A stretch of DNA of 64,000 bases from positions 1 to 64,000 of the forward strand of contig CALABS010000065.1 of NCBI GenBank assembly GCA_937887565.1. Direction: 5' to 3'. The stretch's first letter is position 1. The number at the start of each line of letters is the position of its first letter. Both the position numbers and the translations under genes were made by a program. The notes below the pieces were generated by a model. It had not been told where the DNA came from and searched no databases. It saw only the letters and a program-made list of their open reading frames with translations. The stretch is from an uncultured Rhodospirillaceae bacterium. Its GTDB lineage: Bacteria > Pseudomonadota > Alphaproteobacteria > Rhodospirillales > Magnetospirillaceae. Below, piece after piece: positions 9,031 through 16,852 of this stretch.

Positions 9031-9177
9031 TCACTCGCCGAAGAACGGGAAAGGCCTTTCGACCGGGGCGCGGCCGGCGCCGGCGCCGGCACGGAGCAGC
9101 ACGGCGAAGGCGTTGACAAGGGCTGCGAGGGCGGCCACCGGCTTGGGTGCCAGGGCCGCGACATGAAGGATGGACAT
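9031..9177 (-). CDS. Possible 48-residue small protein
   Basis: A short frame that begins MSILHVAALAPKPVAALAAL, has a hydrophobic middle (ALVNAFAVLLRAG) and ends APVERPFPFFGE. It lies between the histidine kinase (stop 9285) and DUF599 (start 9023), 7 bp before the latter, on the same strand. No strong Shine-Dalgarno is visible. The sensible amphipathic composition and position are the only support; it could be a chance frame in GC-rich DNA. The other bases of the 9178-9284 spacer show nothing I can name. Confidence 0.3.
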   Translation of the reverse strand: MSILHVAALAPKPVAALAALVNAFAVLLRAGAGAGRAPVERPFPFFGE

Positions 9178-9284
9178 GGGATTGATCCGAAACCGGTGGG
9201 GGAATGCGGACCATCCTACGCGCGTGGGCTGACCGCATCCTGGCAGCGGCGTGAAAGCTTCCTGACGGCTGGATGAAAAGATTG

Positions 9285-10670
9285 TCAGGATTGCCCGTCG
9301 GGGCGGTGGGCGGCCGCCGGCAGGACCAGGGTGACCGCCAGGCCGGGGCGATTGTCCGACAGCACCAGGGCGGCCCGGTGATGGTGGGCCACCGCGTCCA
9401 CCACCGCGAGCCCCAGGCCGTTGCCGGGCAGATGGCGGCTGGAATCCAGGCGGACGAAGCGCTGCAGCACCTTGTCGCGGTGGTCGGCCGGAATGCCGGG
9501 GCCGTCGTCGGCGACGGTGATGGCGATGCCCGCGGCCGTCGCCTCGACGGTCACCCGGATATGGCCGCCGGCCGGCGTGTAGCGGATGGCGTTGTCGACC
9601 ACGTTGGACAGGGCCTGGAACAGCAGGTTGCGGTCGCCGTTGACGGTGCCGCCGATCACGCCGGCGGTCGCCAGGTCCAGTCCCTTTTCCTCGGCCAGGG
9701 GCTGGAAATAGTCCACCAGGTCCTCGATCAGCGGCGCCAGGTCGAGCGGCGCGAAGTCGCGGGCGACGCCGTGTTCCAGCCGGGCGATGGACAGCAGCGA
9801 CTCGCAGGTGGCCAGCACGCCGTCCACGTCGTCGACCGATGCCGCCACCGCCTCGGCCAGCCCGTCGCGCGGCTGGTCGGTGACCAGCGCCAGTTCCAGG
9901 CGGTTGCGGGTCCGCGCCAGCGGGCCGCGCAGATCGTGGGCGATGTTGTCGGTGACCTGCCGGGTGGCGGCCATCAGCTGTGAGATGCGGTCCAGCGCCT
10001 CGTTGACGCTGCCGGCCAGCTGGTCGAATTCGTCGCCGCTGCCGCTGACCGGCATGCGCTCGCGCAGGTCGCCGTGGAGCAGGCGGTCGGCGGTGGCGCC
10101 GAGCGCGCCGAGGCGGGCCAGCACCATGCGGCTGGTCACCGCGCCGGCGAACACCGCCAGCAGCGCCGTCAGCACCATGGCGATGGCCAGGGTCTCCTCG
10201 ATCACCAGCCGGAACTGTTCCTCCTCGGCGAGGTCGCGGCCCAGCACCAGCCGCAGATCGCCGGCCAGCGGCACGGTCAGCAGGCGGGCGGCGACCGGAG
10301 CCCGCTCGGGCCCCTTCAGGGCCTCGACATGGGCGAAGGCGCCGGGCGGCGGCGCGCCGCCCGCCGGCAGCTCGAAATTGCCCGCCAGCACCCGCCCCTG
10401 GGAGTCGGCCAGCCGGTAGAGGCGGGCGCTGCCCCGCTCGGCGATCACCTTGGTCCGCAGCATCTCGACGATTCGCGCGGTGCCGGCGCCCCGCAGGTCC
10501 TCGACCAGGCGGGCGCGCTCGGCGGTCAGGCCCAGGTTGACCCGGCGGTCGATGATCGCCTCGGTGTTGGCGTAGACGAAGGCCAGCAGGACCCACCCCG
10601 CCAGCAGATAGAGCGGAGTCGCCAGCAGCGACAGCCGGAAGGTGGCCGACCGCGTCCAGCTAGCCCGCAT
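9285..10670 (-). CDS. EnvZ-type two-component sensor histidine kinase
   Basis: A 461-residue kinase with an N-terminal membrane span (about residues 12-33), a short periplasmic loop of about 130 residues, a second span near LAIAMVLTALLAVFAGAV and HAMP. HisKA has H245 in NIAHDLRGPLARTRNRLEL; the ATPase domain has LSNVVDNAIRYTP, DDGPGIP and GNGLGLAVVDAVA. Its start overlaps the response-regulator stop by 11 bp, the classic arrangement of a cotranscribed pair. The in-frame codon at 10691 would enlarge the overlap, so ATG 10670 is preferred. The periplasmic ligand is not identifiable. This is the only kinase in the window with an adjacent cognate regulator. Confidence 0.9.
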   Translation of the reverse strand: MRASWTRSATFRLSLLATPLYLLAGWVLLAFVYANTEAIIDRRVNLGLTAERARLVEDLRGAGTARIVEMLRTKVIAERGSARLYRLADSQGRVLAGNFELPAGGAPPPGAFAHVEALKGPERAPVAARLLTVPLAGDLRLVLGRDLAEEEQFRLVIEETLAIAMVLTALLAVFAGAVTSRMVLARLGALGATADRLLHGDLRERMPVSGSGDEFDQLAGSVNEALDRISQLMAATRQVTDNIAHDLRGPLARTRNRLELALVTDQPRDGLAEAVAASVDDVDGVLATCESLLSIARLEHGVARDFAPLDLAPLIEDLVDYFQPLAEEKGLDLATAGVIGGTVNGDRNLLFQALSNVVDNAIRYTPAGGHIRVTVEATAAGIAITVADDGPGIPADHRDKVLQRFVRLDSSRHLPGNGLGLAVVDAVAHHHRAALVLSDNRPGLAVTLVLPAAAHRPDGQS

Positions 10671-11337
10671 GGCGCAGGCAGTAGCCGGCACCGCGCACCG
10701 TGTGGATCAGGGGGGCGTCGAAGCCCTTTTCGATCTTCTGGCGCAGCCGGCTGATATGGACGTCGACGGTGTTGGTCTGGGGATCGAAGTGATAGTCCCA
10801 CACCGCCTCGCGAAGCATGGTCCGCGTCACCACCCGGCCGGCATGGCGCATGAGGTGCTCGAGCAGGCGGAACTCGCGCGGGTGCAGGGCGATGGGCTGG
10901 CCGGCGCGGCGCACGGTCCGGGTCGAAAGGTCCATCTCCAGGTCGCCCACCGTCAGCAGGGTCTGGGGGGCGGGACCCTCGCGGCGGCGCACGATCGCTT
11001 CCAGGCGGGCATGCAGCTCGGCGAGGACGTAGGGCTTGGTGACGTAGTCGTCGCCGCCCGCCCGCAATCCCCTGATGCGCTCGTCCACATGGGACAGCGC
11101 CGACAGGATGAGGATGGGGGTGGTCACCCCCTCGCCGCGCAGGCGCCGGATCATCTCCAGGCCGTCGAGGCCGGGCAGCATGCGGTCGATGACCAGGGCG
11201 TCGTATTCGGAGCCCCTGGCCATGTGCAGGCCGTCGAAGCCGTCGCCGACGCAATCGACCACGATGCCCAGCTCCCCCAGGCCTCGGCGCAGATAGGCGG
11301 CGACCTCGCGGTCGTCCTCGATGACCAGAACCCGCAC
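10660..11337 (-). CDS. OmpR-family response regulator
   Basis: A 225-residue regulator: a receiver domain with the acidic pair ED in VLVIEDD, phosphoacceptor D51 in LVIDRMLPGLDG and the conserved K in YVTKPY, then an OmpR/PhoB winged helix (about residues 125-222: PREFRLLEHLMRHAGRVVTR, then VDVHISRLRQKIEKG, ending in HTVRGAGYCL). It begins with GTG; GGGAGG lies about 10 nt upstream. It leads a two-gene operon with the overlapping sensor kinase. The sequence resembles the QseB/PmrA/TctD-like group, but I cannot fix a regulon. Confidence 0.93.
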   Translation of the reverse strand: MRVLVIEDDREVAAYLRRGLGELGIVVDCVGDGFDGLHMARGSEYDALVIDRMLPGLDGLEMIRRLRGEGVTTPILILSALSHVDERIRGLRAGGDDYVTKPYVLAELHARLEAIVRRREGPAPQTLLTVGDLEMDLSTRTVRRAGQPIALHPREFRLLEHLMRHAGRVVTRTMLREAVWDYHFDPQTNTVDVHISRLRQKIEKGFDAPLIHTVRGAGYCLRHAG

Positions 11338-11385
11338 GATCCAGGGCCTCCCCGTTGCGGCCGGGGAATTCTAGAAGCAAGGGAG

Positions 11386-11403
11386 GCGGGCGGCAACGCC
11401 CGC
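11386..11403 (-). terminator. Hairpin after the metallophosphoesterase-like gene
   Basis: A perfect 7-bp stem (GCGGGCG / CGCCCGC, loop of 4) lies directly downstream of the minus-strand stop at 11405, followed by CTCCCTTGCTTCT. The T content is low, so it is a weak intrinsic terminator or a 3'-end-protecting stem. It is immediately upstream of the response-regulator leader. Confidence 0.35.
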
Positions 11404-11404
11404 T

Positions 11405-12214
11405 TCAGCCCTCGACGACGCGCAGGATTTCGCCGTCGGCGCCGAAGCAGGCGGCGGTGAGCGGGCCGCCGAAGCCGCAGCCGGCGTCCAGGGTGGCGGT
11501 GAACGCCCCCACCCGCACACCGCCCCGGCGGCGATCCGAGCCGCGCACCACCAGCTTGAAGCCGCCATAGGGCTGGTCGAGCAGCTCGAAGCCGGCCGAG
11601 CCCCACCAGAAGGCGTCCATCTGCGCCGACAGCGGCCGCGACGGATCGAGGCCGGCATGCACGAACAGCAGCGCGTTGTCGTCGGTGAAGGCGGCGTGCC
11701 TGAGCACGCTCATCAGGGTGGTGTGGCCGTCATGGGCGCGCATGGCCTGGCGTAGCGCGCTGGTCCAGCGGGTCAGGGCCACCACGCCCTCGCGGGCGGC
11801 GTTGAAGCAGTCCTCGACGCTGGCGCCGTAGGCGGCGACGGTGGGGGCGATGCCGTGGTCGACCATCCAGCGCAGGACGTCGGCCGGATTGGGGGCGAAC
11901 TGGAGCTGCAGCAGCTTCTGCCACATCTCCTCCTGGGCGCCGCGCAGGAACACCACGTCCTCGACCTCGACCCCGGGCCGCGCGATGACGGCGCGGCGGA
12001 AGGTCAGCAGTTCGTCGATGGTGGCGCGAACCTCGGCGCCGTAGCCGAGATAGTCGCCCAGATAGACCAGCTGGTCGCCGGGGCGCAATTCCCCGGCCAG
12101 CTGGGCATGCAGCGCCCGCAGGCGCTCCAGCTCACCATGAATGGCGGCGACCGCCCAGATTCGGGCGCCCCCGCGCAGGGTCGCGAAGAAGTTGGTGTCC
12201 GACACAGGCGTCAT
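11405..12214 (-). CDS. Metallophosphoesterase-fold protein with degenerate metal site
   Basis: A 269-residue protein related to diadenosine tetraphosphatase and PPP-type phosphatases. The order of motifs is recognisable but several ligands are replaced. The first motif reads AAIHGE (residues 23-28), where GDxHG is expected, so the metal-binding Asp is Ala24. The second, GDYLGYG (53-59), keeps D54. The third, RGAQEE (91-96), replaces the GNHE/GNHD consensus, so the Asn is Ala93 and the catalytic His is Gln94. VHAG (H186) is kept. I infer loss of, or a change in, phosphatase activity, possibly leaving a binding role. The fold assignment is firm; the substrate is unknown. It may follow carD in the same transcript across a 68-bp gap. 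Confidence 0.72.
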   Translation of the reverse strand: MTPVSDTNFFATLRGGARIWAVAAIHGELERLRALHAQLAGELRPGDQLVYLGDYLGYGAEVRATIDELLTFRRAVIARPGVEVEDVVFLRGAQEEMWQKLLQLQFAPNPADVLRWMVDHGIAPTVAAYGASVEDCFNAAREGVVALTRWTSALRQAMRAHDGHTTLMSVLRHAAFTDDNALLFVHAGLDPSRPLSAQMDAFWWGSAGFELLDQPYGGFKLVVRGSDRRRGGVRVGAFTATLDAGCGFGGPLTAACFGADGEILRVVEG

Positions 12215-12260
12215 TCCCCATCAAACGGAGACGCACTCCGCCGAAAGGGGAATGTCGCAG

Positions 12261-12282
12261 GCGTTGAAGATTCCGTCAACGC
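12261..12282 (-). terminator. Hairpin just after carD
   Basis: A 7-bp inverted repeat (GCGTTGA / TCAACGC with an 8-nt loop) abuts the carD stop on the minus strand. No T-run follows, so termination would be weak or Rho-dependent. It may separate carD from the metallophosphoesterase-like gene only partly. Confidence 0.3.
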
Positions 12283-12774
12283 TCACGCGGCGTCGAGCAG
12301 CTTCTCCAGCTTGGCGGTGGCGGCCTCGGTGTCGATGCTTTCCACCGCCGCCAGTTCGCTGGCCAGGCGCTCCAGCGCCGCCTCGTAGATCTGGCGCTCG
12401 GAATAGGACTGGTCGGGCTGGTTGGCGTTGCGGTGCAGGTCGCGCACCACCTCGGCGATGGACACCGGGTCGCCCGAGTTGATCTTGGCTTCGTATTCCT
12501 GGGCCCGGCGGCTCCACATGGTGCGCTTGACCTTGGCGCGGCCCTTGAGCGTCGACAGCGCGGTGTCCATCACCGAGCGGGACGACAGCTTGCGCAGGCC
12601 GGACTTGGTCGCCTTGGTCACCGGTACGCGCAGGGTCATGCGGTCGCGGTCGAAGGTGATGACGAACAACTGGAGCGACATGCCGCCGATTTCCTGGTTT
12701 TCCAGCGCGACGACCCGTCCGACACCATGGGTGGGATACACCACGTAATCGCCCTCGGCGAAATTGCTCGACAT
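12283..12774 (-). CDS. carD: CarD-family RNA-polymerase-binding regulator
   Basis: A 163-residue protein. Residues 1-65 form the CarD/TRCF RNA-polymerase-interaction Tudor-like domain (FAEGDYVVYPTHGVGRVV, then FVITFDRDRMTLRVPV); the rest is the helical DNA-binding part. CarD proteins bind the RNA polymerase beta subunit and stabilise open complexes at many promoters, including rRNA promoters. An upstream extension of the frame is Ala/Arg-rich and lacks a ribosome site; MSSNFAEGDY at 12774 fits the family start. fdxA lies directly upstream, a neighbourhood I know from other alphaproteobacteria. A TATAAG element at 12960-12965 (minus strand) could be its own promoter. Confidence 0.92.
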   Translation of the reverse strand: MSSNFAEGDYVVYPTHGVGRVVALENQEIGGMSLQLFVITFDRDRMTLRVPVTKATKSGLRKLSSRSVMDTALSTLKGRAKVKRTMWSRRAQEYEAKINSGDPVSIAEVVRDLHRNANQPDQSYSERQIYEAALERLASELAAVESIDTEAATAKLEKLLDAA

Positions 12775-12959
12775 CTGATCTGGTTCCCTACGACGTCCGC
12801 CCAACGCGAAAAGCTCTCCCGTTCCCAGGTCATGGGGGGGCCAGCCTCGTCCGCGACGGGCGGGGTTTCTCACTGCGGTTGGTACCTGGTTGGCGGCAGC
12901 GGCCGCCGCGGCCCGAGGCCGAAATAGGCAGCCCGCCGGCACAGCTCGACGGACTTGCC

Positions 12960-12965
12960 CTTATA
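12960..12965 (-). promoter_or_regulatory. Possible -10 element for carD
   Basis: TATAAG on the minus strand, about 185 bp upstream of carD and just beyond the fdxA terminator. A TTCTTA hexamer 15 bp further upstream is a poor -35. The remaining 12775-12959 leader shows GC-rich inverted segments but nothing I can name. Confidence 0.3.
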
Positions 12966-12990
12966 CCACGGGGCCCCCGTTAAGAACAGG

Positions 12991-13021
12991 GGAAAAAGGC
13001 GCCCCCTCCTTTCGGGGAGGG
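12991..13021 (-). terminator. Intrinsic terminator of fdxA
   Basis: Minus-strand stem CCCTCC / GGAGGG (13016-13021 with 13004-13009), followed after GGCGCC by CTTTTTCC. It starts 8 bp past the fdxA stop. It separates fdxA from carD, so carD probably also has its own promoter. Confidence 0.65.
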
Positions 13022-13028
13022 CCCGGAT

Positions 13029-13361
13029 TCAGCGCGCGGCGGGGTTCGGCGACAGCAGCTTGGCCTTGCCGGGCTTGTTCTTCCACTCGTCCGCGTCGGC
13101 CGGCGCCTCGCCCTTGCGGGTGATGTTGGGCCAGGACTGGGAGTAGTCGCGATTGATCTCCAGCCAGGCGGTGGCGGCGGGGTCGGAATCGGGGAAGATG
13201 GCCTCGGCGGGGCATTCCGGCTCGCACACGCCGCAGTCGATGCATTCGTCGGGATTGATGACCAGGAAGTTCTCGCCCTCGTAGAAGCAGTCCACCGGGC
13301 AGACCTCGACGCAGTCCTGGTACTTGCACTTCACGCAGTTCTCGGTGACGACATAGGTCAT
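13029..13361 (-). CDS. fdxA: FdxA-type 7Fe ferredoxin
   Basis: A 110-residue ferredoxin very like Azotobacter ferredoxin I and other FdxA proteins. The N-terminal half has the 3Fe-4S/4Fe-4S cysteine pattern: CVKCKYQDCVEVCPVDC, then CIDCGVCEPECP. The C-terminal tail (ending in the WPNITRKG region) is the usual extension. It is a soluble low-potential electron carrier; the redox partner is not shown by the context. The terminator at 12991-13021 ends the message. The spacing of 26 bp to the upstream terB-like gene allows cotranscription with it. Confidence 0.95.
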   Translation of the reverse strand: MTYVVTENCVKCKYQDCVEVCPVDCFYEGENFLVINPDECIDCGVCEPECPAEAIFPDSDPAATAWLEINRDYSQSWPNITRKGEAPADADEWKNKPGKAKLLSPNPAAR

Positions 13362-13387
13362 GGCGTGCTCCAGCTAATGGCCCGCGC

Positions 13388-13849
13388 TCAGGCGAGCCCG
13401 TCTTTCAAGCCCAGCCGGGCCAGCGCGCGCTTGCGGGCGGCGCCGGACTCCTGGTCGGGCACGTACAGCAGCCCGGCGACGCGCCGGACCAGATTGGCCT
13501 CGTAGTCGTGCAACTGGCCGTCGGCGAAGGCCACCTCCCACAGCATCTCGATCATGCGGACGCGCTGGTCGGCGTCGAAATTGTCCTTCACCACCTTGGT
13601 GAAGCCGTGCAGTTCCACCGACTGTTCGACCGCCTCCCGCGCCTCGGCCACCAGCCGGGCGGTCTCGTCGGCGCCCAGTCCGAAGTGCCCGGCCAGGACG
13701 GCGCGGATGCGCGCCTGCTCGGCCTCGTCCATGTGGCCGTCCAACTGGGCGGCTTCCACCAGCAGCGCCGCCGCGGCGAGGCGGATGCGGGCATCGGGCG
13801 CCGCCGAATCGTCGCGGCGGGCGAGCAGGTCCTTCAAACGGCCGATCAT
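13388..13849 (-). CDS. TerB-family protein
   Basis: A 153-residue all-helical protein with the TerB core: IRLAAAALLVEAAQLDGHMDEAEQARI, then MIEMLWEVAFADGQLHDYEANLVRRVAGLL. The conserved acidic motifs DGHMDEAE and DGQLHDYE are the probable metal sites. Despite the name, lone TerB proteins are widespread in alphaproteobacteria and are not evidence of tellurite resistance; no TerA, TerD or TerZ gene is present. It follows the terC-like gene on the same strand after 99 bp and precedes fdxA. Confidence 0.85.
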   Translation of the reverse strand: MIGRLKDLLARRDDSAAPDARIRLAAAALLVEAAQLDGHMDEAEQARIRAVLAGHFGLGADETARLVAEAREAVEQSVELHGFTKVVKDNFDADQRVRMIEMLWEVAFADGQLHDYEANLVRRVAGLLYVPDQESGAARKRALARLGLKDGLA

Positions 13850-13948
13850 GAATGCGCGGGCTCCAGCAAGGGCGCCGGTCCGGAGTGACCGGCGGAAGCG
13901 ATAACATACCGCTCCCGGCCGCTCAACCCCACGGGTGGAATGGGTATC

Positions 13949-14698
13949 TCAGGGAAAGGGGTGCCTGAGCTGCACCGGCCGCCGCCTGCGGCGCGCCGCC
14001 AGGTTGAGGGCTTCGACCAGCACCGAGAAGCCCATGGCGAAATAGAGGTAGCCCTTGGGGATGTGGAAGCCCATGCCGTCGGCCACCAGGCTCATGCCCA
14101 CCAGCAGCAGGAACGACAGCGCCAGCATCTTGACGGTGGGATGGCGCGACACGAAGTCCGACAGCGGCCCCGAGGCCATCAGCATGATGATCACGGCGAT
14201 GATCACCGCCGCCACCATCACCGCCAACTGGTTGGCCATGCCGACGGCGGTGATCACCGAATCCAGCGAGAAGACGATGTCGAGGACGCCGATCTGAACG
14301 ATGGTGGCGGCGAAGCCGGCGGTGGCCACCCGGGCGGCCCCGGGCTGGGAGTCGTCGCCGGCCTCGCCCTCCAGCGACCCGTGGATCTCGTGGGTCGCCT
14401 TGGCCAGCAGGAAGATGCCGCCGCCCATCAGGATGATGTCGCGCCACGACACCGGGTGGTCGAGGATGACGAACACCGGCTCGACCAGCCCGACGATCCA
14501 CGACAGCGACGCCAGCAGCATCAGCCGGGTGACCAGGGCGAAGCCCAGCCCCAGCTTGCGCGCCATGGGCCTTTGCGCGGCGGGCAGCCGGTCGGCGAGG
14601 ATGGCCAGGAAGACGATGTTGTCGATGCCGAGAACGATCTCGAGGGCGGACAGGGTGACGAGGCTGATCCAGATCTGCGGATCGAAAAGCCACTCCAT
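13949..14698 (-). CDS. TerC-family integral membrane protein
   Basis: A 249-residue protein with seven or so membrane segments and the TerC signatures: LEIVLGIDNIVFLAI near the N-terminus and the matching inner repeat IVQIGVLDIVFSLDSVITAVGMA. The paired acidic residues in these segments are thought to bind or pass metal ions (Mn2+ in characterised relatives such as Alx and MeeF). A His/Glu-rich cytosolic loop (KATHEIHGSLEGEAG) lies between. The context with terB-like and S4 genes does not reveal the cargo. Termination sequences are not obvious in the 13850-13948 gap. Confidence 0.9.
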   Translation of the reverse strand: MEWLFDPQIWISLVTLSALEIVLGIDNIVFLAILADRLPAAQRPMARKLGLGFALVTRLMLLASLSWIVGLVEPVFVILDHPVSWRDIILMGGGIFLLAKATHEIHGSLEGEAGDDSQPGAARVATAGFAATIVQIGVLDIVFSLDSVITAVGMANQLAVMVAAVIIAVIIMLMASGPLSDFVSRHPTVKMLALSFLLLVGMSLVADGMGFHIPKGYLYFAMGFSVLVEALNLAARRRRRPVQLRHPFP

Positions 14699-14755
14699 GG
14701 CGGCGCGTCCTTGGTGGTGAAGGGCGGGGCAGAGTGTAGGGAGATTTTTCGCCAG

Positions 14756-15037
14756 TTAAAGCCCTTCGTCGGGGTTGGCCGCCTCGTCCTCGCGATAGCA
14801 GGCTTGCGCCTCGGCGGCGGGGCCGCGGCGGCCGGGCAGCGCCAGCACCGTGATCCGCCGCCACCGTCGGCCGGTGGGGAAGACCAGGTCGTCGCCGACC
14901 CGCACGCCCTGGCTGGGCCTGGCGACCACGGCGCCGTTCAGCCGCGCCTCGCCGGCCGCCACCAGCGCAGCCGCCTGCGACCGGGTCTTGAGGAAGCGGG
15001 CGAAGAACAGGAACTTGTCGATGCGCAGCGTGTCCAT
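14756..15037 (-). CDS. S4-domain RNA-binding protein (Hsp15-like)
   Basis: A 93-residue protein whose first 60 residues are an S4 domain (MDTLRIDKFLFFARFLKTRS..AAGEARLNG). It resembles Hsp15/HslR, which recognises stalled 50S subunits carrying peptidyl-tRNA. In alphaproteobacteria this gene is commonly found close to fdxA and carD; here the terC and terB-like genes lie between. It is divergent from the PPK2 gene across 122 bp. Confidence 0.85.
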   Translation of the reverse strand: MDTLRIDKFLFFARFLKTRSQAAALVAAGEARLNGAVVARPSQGVRVGDDLVFPTGRRWRRITVLALPGRRGPAAEAQACYREDEAANPDEGL

Positions 15038-15159
15038 CCGGCGAGGATAAGGCGGCCCGGCGGCCCTCGTCGAGGCCGCCGCCAGCGCCCCTCTTGCCGG
15101 GCCACCACTTTCGGCCTAGCCTCGGGGCGAGGGGTCATGGCGACGAGGGGAGGGGCGTC

Positions 15160-16692
15160 ATGTTCGAGGCCGCCGAATTGGGCCGCAAGGTCAGCCGCGA
15201 CGAGTTCGACGCGCTGGCGCCCGGCCTGCGCACCGAGCTGTTGGAACTGCAACAGGCGCTGCGGGCCGCCGATTTTCCGGTGATCATCGTCTTCGCGGGC
15301 GTCGACGGCGCCGGCAAGAACGAGACGGTCAACCTGATCAACGAGTGGATGGACCCCCGCTGGATCGTGACCAGGGCCTATGGCCCGCCGTCCGACGAGG
15401 AGCGCGAGCGGCCCGAGTACTGGCGCTATTGGCGCGACCTGCCGCCCAAGGGCAAGGTCGGGCTGTTCCTGTCGTCGTGGTACCACAAGCCGCTGCTCGA
15501 CCGCGCCTACGACGTCATCGGCGACGCCGAGATGGACGAGCGGCTGGAGCGCGTCGTCCATTTCGAGAAGACGCTGGCCGACGAAGGCGCGCTGATCCTC
15601 AAATTCTGGATGCACCTGTCGCAGAAGGCGCAGAAGAAGCGCCTCAAGAAGCTGGAGGAGGACCCCCTGACCGCCTGGCAGGTCACCGAATCCGACTGGC
15701 GGCACTGGGAGATGTACGACCGCTTCATCGGCGCCGCCGAGCGGCTGATCATGCACACCAGCAAGGGCCATGCGCCATGGCAGATCGTCGAGGGCGCCGA
15801 CGCCCGCTATCGCTATGCCGTGGTGCTGACCTCCATCCGCGACGCCATCGTCAAGCACCTCGCCACCCGCGACGCCGTCCGCAAGGTGGCGGCCGAGCTG
15901 AAGAGCACGGCGCCCAAGCGCGAGAAGAAGGCGCAGCAGCTGCTGGCCGGGCAGCCGTCGATCCTGTCGTCGCTGGACATGACCCAGGCCCTGGAAGGCG
16001 ACGACTACAACCACGCCCTTCAGGAGCAGCGGGCGCGCGTGGCCTCCCTTTATCGCCGCGCCAAGGAGAAGGGCGTCTCGACGGTGCTGGTGTTCGAGGG
16101 GTGGGACGCCGCCGGCAAGGGCGGCACCATCCGCCGCCTGACCAACGCCATGAACGCCCGCGATTACCAGGTCATCCCCATCGCCGCCCCCACCGAGGAG
16201 GAGCGGGCCCAGCACTATCTGTGGCGGTTCTGGCGCCACCTCTCGCGCGCCGGCCGCTTCACCATCTTCGACCGCTCGTGGTACGGCCGCGTGCTGGTCG
16301 AACGGGTCGAGGGATTCTGCGGCGACGACGCCTGGCGCCGGGCCTACAACGAGATCAACGATTTCGAGGAGCAACTGGTCGAAGCCGGCATCGTGGTGTG
16401 CAAGTTCTGGCTCCACATCACCGCCGAGGAGCAGTTGGAGCGGTTCAAGAAACGCGAGACCATCGACTACAAGAAGTGGAAGCTGACCGACGAGGACTGG
16501 CGCAATCGCGAGAAGTGGGAGGTCTACGAGGCGGCCATCAACGACATGGTCGAGCGGACCTCGACCCGGCTGTCGCCATGGACGCTGGTCGAGGCCAACT
16601 CCAAGAACTTCGCCCGCGTCAAGGTCATGCGGACCGTCTGCGACGCCCTGGAAGCGGCGTTGGACGACAAGAAGAAAAAGAAGAAGGGCTGA
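15160..16692 (+). CDS. pap: Polyphosphate:AMP phosphotransferase (two-domain PPK2, class II)
   Basis: A 510-residue tandem PPK2 protein. Each half has its own Walker A: VFAGVDGAGKNE near residue 44 and VFEGWDAAGKGG near 310. Lid-module arginines and the LSSWYHKPLLDR / FDRSWYGRVLVERV pair follow. Two-domain enzymes of this layout (as in Acinetobacter) use polyphosphate to phosphorylate AMP to ADP; normally only the C-terminal half carries the full catalytic set. The frame is open further upstream, but ATG 15160 preceded by GAGGGGAGGGG is the clear start. It is monocistronic, divergent from the S4 gene; no ppk1 or ppx is nearby. Confidence 0.9.
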   Translation: MFEAAELGRKVSRDEFDALAPGLRTELLELQQALRAADFPVIIVFAGVDGAGKNETVNLINEWMDPRWIVTRAYGPPSDEERERPEYWRYWRDLPPKGKVGLFLSSWYHKPLLDRAYDVIGDAEMDERLERVVHFEKTLADEGALILKFWMHLSQKAQKKRLKKLEEDPLTAWQVTESDWRHWEMYDRFIGAAERLIMHTSKGHAPWQIVEGADARYRYAVVLTSIRDAIVKHLATRDAVRKVAAELKSTAPKREKKAQQLLAGQPSILSSLDMTQALEGDDYNHALQEQRARVASLYRRAKEKGVSTVLVFEGWDAAGKGGTIRRLTNAMNARDYQVIPIAAPTEEERAQHYLWRFWRHLSRAGRFTIFDRSWYGRVLVERVEGFCGDDAWRRAYNEINDFEEQLVEAGIVVCKFWLHITAEEQLERFKKRETIDYKKWKLTDEDWRNREKWEVYEAAINDMVERTSTRLSPWTLVEANSKNFARVKVMRTVCDALEAALDDKKKKKKG

Positions 16693-16852
16693 GCAACGCA
16701 ATTCTCCGGGGGATGGCTCCTCGATGCGGAGGTTGCCACGGCGGCCCGGGCGCTTCACTATGCTTTGGTCCCGCCTTGCGGACGAAAGTATGTCGGTCTT
16801 CGCCCGTTGTCCGGTTCGCACCGCGTCTCGGACAGGTGTCAGGAGGTTCGAG

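Noticed and set aside
13388..14698. A tellurite-resistance operon
   Set aside because: Only lone TerB- and TerC-family genes are present; TerA, TerD, TerE and TerZ are missing, and both families are common without tellurite resistance.
16724..16852. Longer N-terminus of the binding protein
   Set aside because: It is Arg-rich with no ribosome site; AGGAGG and the twin-arginine signal define the start at 16853.
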